NCBI RefSeq assembly: GCF_024584805.1
Contig: NZ_CP075715.1
Span: 5,510,526 to 5,574,525 of the forward strand
Source of the DNA: Streptomyces sp. FIT100
Lineage (GTDB): Bacteria > Actinomycetota > Actinomycetes > Streptomycetales > Streptomycetaceae
Length of the DNA: 64,000 nt
Direction: 5' to 3'
A program made the position numbers and the translations under genes. A model generated the notes under the pieces. That model made no database searches. It was not told the DNA's origin and saw nothing but the letters and a program-made list of their open reading frames with translations. Below, piece by piece: positions 60,970 through 64,000 of this stretch (position 1 is its first letter; each line of letters starts with the position of its first letter).

Positions 60970-62349
60970 GTGGCAAGCGCAGCCGCACCCGCAGCCGGAA
61001 GGCGCGACCGCACGCACTATCTCTATATCGCCGTCATCGGTGCCGTCGTCCTCGGCATCGTCGTCGGCTTCGCGGCGCCCGGCGTCGCCGTCGAGCTCAA
61101 GCCGATCGGCACCGGGTTCGTGAACCTGATCAAGATGATGATCTCGCCGATCATCTTCTGCACGATCGTGCTCGGCGTCGGCTCGGTCCGCAAGGCCGCC
61201 AAGGTCGGCGCGGTCGGCGGCCTCGCGCTCGGCTACTTCCTGGTCATGTCGACCGTGGCGCTCGCCATCGGCCTGGTCGTGGGCAACGTCCTGGAGCCGG
61301 GTGCAGGGCTGGACCTCACGGAGGCGGCAAGGGCCGCGGGCGAGAAGCAGGCGGCGGGCGCGAGCGAGAGCACCGCCGACTTCCTCCTCGGGATCATCCC
61401 GACGACGCTGGTCTCCGCCTTCACCGAGGGCGAGGTGCTCCAGACGCTGCTCGTGGCCCTGCTCGCGGGCTTCGCGCTCCAGGCGATGGGCACGGCGGGC
61501 GAACCGGTCCTGCGCGGCATCGGGCACATCCAGAAGCTGGTCTTCCGTATCCTCGCGATGATCATGTGGGCCGCGCCGGTCGGTGCGTTCGGAGCGATCG
61601 CGGCCGTCGTCGGAGAGACCGGCGTCGACGCCCTGAAGTCGCTCGCCGTGATCATGATCGGCTTCTACATCACCTGTGCGCTCTTCGTCGTCCTGGTGCT
61701 GGGTGCGCTGCTGCGGCTGGTCGCGGGCATGAACCTGTTCGCGCTCCTGAAGTACCTGGGCCGGGAGTTCCTGCTGATCCTCTCCACCTCCTCGTCCGAG
61801 TCCGCCCTGCCGCGGCTCATCGCGAAGATGGAGCACCTCGGCGTCTCGAAGCCCGTCGTCGGCATCACCGTCCCGACCGGCTACTCCTTCAACCTCGACG
61901 GGACCGCGATCTATCTGACGATGGGCTCGCTCTTCGTCGCCGAGGCCATGGGCACGCCGCTCTCGGTCGGCGAGCAGATCTCGCTGCTCATCTTCATGAT
62001 CATCGCCTCGAAGGGCGCGGCCGGCGTCACCGGCGCGGGCCTTGCGACCCTCGCGGGCGGCCTCCAGTCCCACAAGCCCGCGCTCGTCGACGGCGTCGGC
62101 CTGATCGTCGGCATCGACCGCTTCATGAGCGAGGCCCGCGCCCTGACCAACTTCGCGGGCAACGCCGTCGCCACGGTCCTCGTCGGCACCTGGACCAAGG
62201 AGATCGACAAGGAGCGCGCCGCCGAAGTCCTCGCCGGGCGCATTCCGTTCGACGAGCGGACCCTCGTCGACGACCACGCCCCGGCGACGGACGGCGCCCC
62301 CGCCTCCGTACCGGAGCAGCAGTCGGAGTCGGAGCCCGCGAAGGTCTAG
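60970..62349 (+). CDS. dctA: C4-dicarboxylate:cation symporter DctA
   Basis: This 459-residue transporter takes up succinate, fumarate or malate with protons or sodium. Eight or nine membrane segments, the serine-rich loop LILSTSSSESALPRL, and the substrate motif GYSFNLDGTAIYLTMG are family marks. GTG 60970 has GAGGAA seven bases upstream. It is divergent from its probable sensor kinase. The last 30 residues are an acidic tail. Confidence 0.95.
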   Translation: MASAAAPAAGRRDRTHYLYIAVIGAVVLGIVVGFAAPGVAVELKPIGTGFVNLIKMMISPIIFCTIVLGVGSVRKAAKVGAVGGLALGYFLVMSTVALAIGLVVGNVLEPGAGLDLTEAARAAGEKQAAGASESTADFLLGIIPTTLVSAFTEGEVLQTLLVALLAGFALQAMGTAGEPVLRGIGHIQKLVFRILAMIMWAAPVGAFGAIAAVVGETGVDALKSLAVIMIGFYITCALFVVLVLGALLRLVAGMNLFALLKYLGREFLLILSTSSSESALPRLIAKMEHLGVSKPVVGITVPTGYSFNLDGTAIYLTMGSLFVAEAMGTPLSVGEQISLLIFMIIASKGAAGVTGAGLATLAGGLQSHKPALVDGVGLIVGIDRFMSEARALTNFAGNAVATVLVGTWTKEIDKERAAEVLAGRIPFDERTLVDDHAPATDGAPASVPEQQSESEPAKV

Positions 62350-62379
62350 GAACGGGTCCAGGCCGTATGTGGCCCTGTC

Positions 62380-62412
62380 GTGCGGGCCCCGGCGGATGGC
62401 CGGGGCCCGCAC
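62380..62412 (+). terminator. dctA terminator
   Basis: GTGCGGGCCCCGGC (62380-62393) pairs perfectly with GCCGGGGCCCGCAC (62399-62412) over a 5-nt loop, 30 nt after the stop codon. Confidence 0.8.
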
Positions 62413-62523
62413 GCACGCGTCGCGCACGACCCCGACCGGCCGCCTCCGGATGGCCGACCGGTCGCCGGTGCCCAAGGGTGAAAGCGTCAGCCGTTGACCG
62501 GGTACCGGGATCGGGAGAGGCAC

Positions 62524-62844
62524 ATGCCGAAATACCTCGTCCAGGCCAGCTACACCGCCGAGGGCACCAAGGGCCTGCTCGCCGAGGGCGGCACGGGCCG
62601 CCGACAGGCCGTGGAGCGGGTCCTCGGGTCGTGCGGCGGCACCCTCGAATGGATGTACTTCGCCTTCGGCGACGATGATCTGTACTGCGTCGTGGACATG
62701 CCCGACGATGTCTCCATGATCGCCACCGCCATGGTGGTCCGCGCCACCGGAGCCGTACGGTCCAAGGCCGTCCCCCTGATCAGCCCCGAGGACATCGACG
62801 CGGCCGCCAGGAAGTCCGTCGACTTCCGGGCTCCGGGTGAGTGA
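62524..62844 (+). CDS. GYD-domain protein
   Basis: A 106-residue protein of the GYD family, a ferredoxin-like fold of unknown role named for a short motif; here it reads KYLVQASYTAEGTKGLL, then GTLEWMYFAFGDDDLYCVVD. A GGGAGAGG site lies about five bases before ATG 62524. It has no operon partner. Confidence 0.82.
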   Translation: MPKYLVQASYTAEGTKGLLAEGGTGRRQAVERVLGSCGGTLEWMYFAFGDDDLYCVVDMPDDVSMIATAMVVRATGAVRSKAVPLISPEDIDAAARKSVDFRAPGE

Positions 62845-63021
62845 TCGGCCGGCGTCGCGCCGGGGCCGTGCCGGCGGGCCGTCCGTCCCTCGGCGCGAAG
62901 GCTCTGACGGCGTCCGCGCCGGTCGCCCGGGCGCACAGGTAGACAGGCGGCCCACTCGGCGGCGCCCGGGCACGCGGACTCCCGCAGCGCTACGCGGATT
63001 CCCGGGTGATCCGGGTGATCC

Positions 63022-63059
63022 GGGTGTGCGGCCGGGGTCGTGGCCCCGGCCGCACACCC
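63022..63059. terminator. terminator before the DUF1996 gene end
   Basis: GGGTGTGCGGCCGGGG (63022-63037) and CCCCGGCCGCACACCC (63044-63059) form a perfect 16-bp stem with a 6-nt loop, between two convergent genes. A short run of TGATCCGGG repeats precedes it. Confidence 0.8.
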
Positions 63060-63079
63060 GTGTCGGTACGCCGTACGGT

Positions 63080-64000
63080 CTACTGCTCGATCGGACGGCC
63101 GTCCGTCCCGCAGATGTAGCCCGCGACGATGCAGTCGCGCACCCGGCGCTCCAGCTCCGCCTGGTCCCAGGCGTTGAAGAAGTCGCCGTGGAAGGTGTAT
63201 CCGGGCGCGTCGGTGACGTTCACCCCGTCCCAGGTGCCGGCCAGGGTGAGACCGCCGCCCGTGACCGGCCAGGTGATCAGCAGTTCCAGGCGGGGGACGA
63301 CCACGGGGTGACTGGCCGGGCAGGTCTGCCCGGCCGCGTAGGCCATGTGGTCGCGGTGGTTGGCGCTGTCCAGGTTCTTCCCGTCCCAGCAGGTGGGGAA
63401 GTCCAGGTAGTTCTCCAGCTTGGTGCCGGGCGGGCAGTTCATGAAGTCCCGGCTCGACTCGGTCCTGCCGACGCACGACCAGCGTGCGGCCGGGTTCTGG
63501 TCGGGGGACGTCGCCAGGGCGTTGCCGACGACGTACCGCAGTCCGCGGGGGTGGGCGACGGCCCGTGTGTGGTCGGTGATGCCCTGGTAGTAGACGGTGA
63601 CCCGCTCGGGGGCCACGGGGACTCCGTTCTGGTAGAGGGTGGGCGTCCAGTAGGAGGAGAGGTCCGTCTGCGGGGTGCAGTTGGTGGTGCCCGCGCTCAG
63701 CGACTCCAGCGTCGACGAGGCGTTCGCCGTCCTGTTGCCGTAGAACTCGTGGATGTGCGAGCGGCCCGCCTGGCCGGGGAAGACGATCGGGTCGTCGCCC
63801 CGGCGGTGGCTGGAGAAGCAGTCCGCGCGGAACTCGCTGCCGCGCAGCGGGGCCGCGGCCTGGGCGACGATCGCCGCCTGCTGGGCCTCACTGTACGTGT
63901 ACGCGTGCGCCGTGTGATCCGTGTGATCCGCGTGCCGGGAGTGGCGGGCGTGTCCCGTGCCGCCGTCGCGGTCCGTCGCGTACCCGGCCGTGGCCAGGAG
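63080..64000 (-). CDS. secreted DUF1996 protein, 5' end outside the window
   Basis: The window holds the last 306 residues. After a His-rich stretch (GHARHSRHADHTDHTAHAYT) the DUF1996 domain begins with FRADCFSSHRRGDDPIVFPG, then SHIHEFYGNRTANASSTLES, CTPQTDLSSYWTPTLYQNG, and ends with AGYICGTDGRPIEQ. The cysteines and the repeated HIHEFYGN/W patterns match this family of exported proteins of fungi and actinomycetes, whose activity is unknown. The frame is open to the window edge and no start lies within it; the signal peptide should be just outside. Confidence 0.85.
   Translation of the reverse strand, partial: LLATAGYATDRDGGTGHARHSRHADHTDHTAHAYTYSEAQQAAIVAQAAAPLRGSEFRADCFSSHRRGDDPIVFPGQAGRSHIHEFYGNRTANASSTLESLSAGTTNCTPQTDLSSYWTPTLYQNGVPVAPERVTVYYQGITDHTRAVAHPRGLRYVVGNALATSPDQNPAARWSCVGRTESSRDFMNCPPGTKLENYLDFPTCWDGKNLDSANHRDHMAYAAGQTCPASHPVVVPRLELLITWPVTGGGLTLAGTWDGVNVTDAPGYTFHGDFFNAWDQAELERRVRDCIVAGYICGTDGRPIEQ

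Overview
The window is a 64 kb piece of a high-GC actinobacterial chromosome, almost certainly Streptomyces. The evidence is the codon use (nearly every third base G or C), GTG and TTG starts, a complete F1Fo ATP synthase operon, the polar-growth coiled-coil genes filP and scy, a DasR-type chitinase promoter, and a gene order that matches, as far as I can recall without a search, the SCO5366-SCO5436 core region of Streptomyces coelicolor. No rRNA, tRNA, CRISPR array, replication origin, prophage or biosynthetic cluster was seen.

Layout. 1-9 kb: the 3' end of a MraY/WecA-type sugar-phosphate transferase, then atpIBEFHAGDC and a small membrane protein (DUF2550). 9-15 kb: a phosphopantetheinyl transferase, secreted chitinase chiC, a LuxR-type two-component pair, and a PduO-type cobalamin adenosyltransferase. 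15.3-16.0 kb: two broken genes joined head to head. 16-24 kb: hydroxyacyl-CoA dehydrogenase, a STAS anti-anti-sigma protein, a large membrane-anchored P-loop protein with a Thr/Gly tail, mismatch nuclease nucS, an SCO5389-like protein and an LLM flavoprotein. 24-28 kb: two tandem paralogous ABC exporter pairs. 28-33 kb: filP and scy. 33-43 kb: methylmalonyl-CoA epimerase, thiolase, meaB, absC, three AIM24 genes, two DUF3817 membrane proteins, a thiamine-binding protein, a MarR regulator, isobutyryl-CoA mutase icmA and a TetR regulator. 43-48 kb: thioredoxin/TPR co-chaperone and a three-gene envelope operon (DUF6230, DUF6114, secreted protein). 48-51 kb: a small accessory patch with an IS5-type transposase relic, an XRE-like regulator, small orphan proteins and a YefM/YoeB toxin-antitoxin pair. 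51-57 kb: pyk, ackA, pta and divergent pfkA. 57-64 kb: an HTH regulator, a CitA/DcuS-like two-component pair divergent from dctA, a GYD-domain protein and a partial secreted DUF1996 protein.

How it works together. The core is central energy metabolism: ATP synthase, phosphofructokinase, pyruvate kinase, the acetate switch (pta-ackA), and dicarboxylate uptake under a dedicated two-component system. A B12-dependent acyl-CoA branch is spread over 15-42 kb: adenosyltransferase makes the cofactor, icmA and epimerase use or feed on mutase chemistry, meaB guards the mutase, and thiolase and 3-hydroxyacyl-CoA dehydrogenase supply C4 units.

The less ordinary signals are: a short GGGGG-NN-CCCCC repeat element present twice, once as an exact 33-nt in-frame insertion in a response regulator and once beside a duplicated gene end; a deletion scar fusing a TetR gene and an ABC permease gene; a duplicated and decayed 3' end of the P-loop gene; a 24-bp perfect palindrome over the icmA promoter; and a large number of probable leaderless starts, with a TANNNT box 6-8 nt before the start codon.
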